Assembly: GCA_008921705.1 (NCBI GenBank)
Contig: VFFE01007255.1
Span: 3,922,279-3,986,278 of the forward strand
Source of the DNA: Burhinus oedicnemus
Taxonomy: Eukaryota; Chordata; Aves; Charadriiformes; Burhinidae
Direction: 5' to 3'
DNA length: 64,000 nt
The notes under the pieces were generated by a model. The model was not told the DNA's origin, did not search any database, and saw nothing but the letters and a program-made list of their open reading frames with translations. A program made the position numbers and the translations under genes. Shown here in pieces: positions 63,801 to 64,000 of the stretch; positions within the stretch are counted from its first letter, which is position 1, and the number at the start of each line of letters is the position of its first letter.

Positions 63801-64000
63801 ACATCACTCCCAGGCTAGGTGGTCATGCTTAACCAATTAAGCATTTTGACACCATCCAGGGAATTTTTCTGATGAAACTGGAAAAACAAGAGGGCAAACA
63901 GATGCCCTTGCCAGCCGGGGAGGCAAAGCATCGGACAGGTCTGCCACCCTCCAGAGCAGGGTAGGGAACGCTCTCTTAAGACCAACAAACATGCTATCGC

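Larger units (their letters stand above)
42292..64000 (-). other. UBE2O intron 1 (at least 21.7 kb, continues off the window)
   Basis: Everything right of exon 2 to the window edge. No segment matches the expected exon 1 end (YVRVQWYPEGVKQHVKETK followed by GT on the - strand), and no CpG island like a promoter is seen. It contains a 20-N gap, a CR1, homopolymers, a CTC microsatellite and an uncertain 98-codon ORF. A large first intron also exists in the human gene. Confidence 0.75.

Noticed and set aside
42292..64000. Search for AANAT or other expected neighbours beyond UBE2O
   Set aside because: No acetyltransferase or other recognisable exons are present. The stretch behaves as intron.

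Overview
This is a vertebrate, almost certainly avian, nuclear window with two convergent protein-coding genes. The bird assignment rests on four CR1 LINE fragments, two with the diagnostic CR1 3' tail. It also rests on very GC-rich, compact genes on the left and on the SPHK1-UBE2O gene order, which matches the human 17q25 neighbourhood.

Left part (1-8.1 kb, + strand): SPHK1, sphingosine kinase 1, five coding exons. Exon 1 lies in a CpG-rich start region. After a 4.8-kb intron, exons 2-5 encode the diacylglycerol-kinase-type catalytic core. Spliced from the ATG at 65, the exons give an uninterrupted 520-residue frame. Exon 1 encodes a long N-terminal region that resembles SPHK2 more than mammalian SPHK1. 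The C-terminus is shorter than in mammalian SPHK1. Intron 1 holds a cluster of GATA and Maf/NF-E2 type motifs, including a perfect 13-bp palindromic MARE.

Middle (8.1-10.4 kb): a convergent intergenic spacer with a CR1 tail fragment and an AT-rich island.

Right part (10.4-64 kb, - strand): UBE2O, the large hybrid E2/E3 ubiquitin ligase. A 3.3-kb 3' UTR precedes (in coordinates) 17 coding exons between 13,745 and 42,291, which join to 1,181 in-frame residues ending in the native stop. These correspond to everything after exon 1 of the human gene. The catalytic UBC domain, with its active-site Cys codon at 16,848-16,850, is intact. One intron uses a GC-AG splice pair. No first exon was recognised, so intron 1 covers at least 42,292-64,000.

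The two genes act separately: SPHK1 makes sphingosine-1-phosphate, and UBE2O ubiquitinates orphan and ribosomal proteins. In mammals both have prominent roles in red cells, which makes the GATA/MARE cluster between SPHK1 exons worth testing. I saw no RNA gene, CRISPR array, retroviral provirus or exotic system. Exon limits were set by hand from reading frame, splice dinucleotides and remembered family sequences, not by alignment software.
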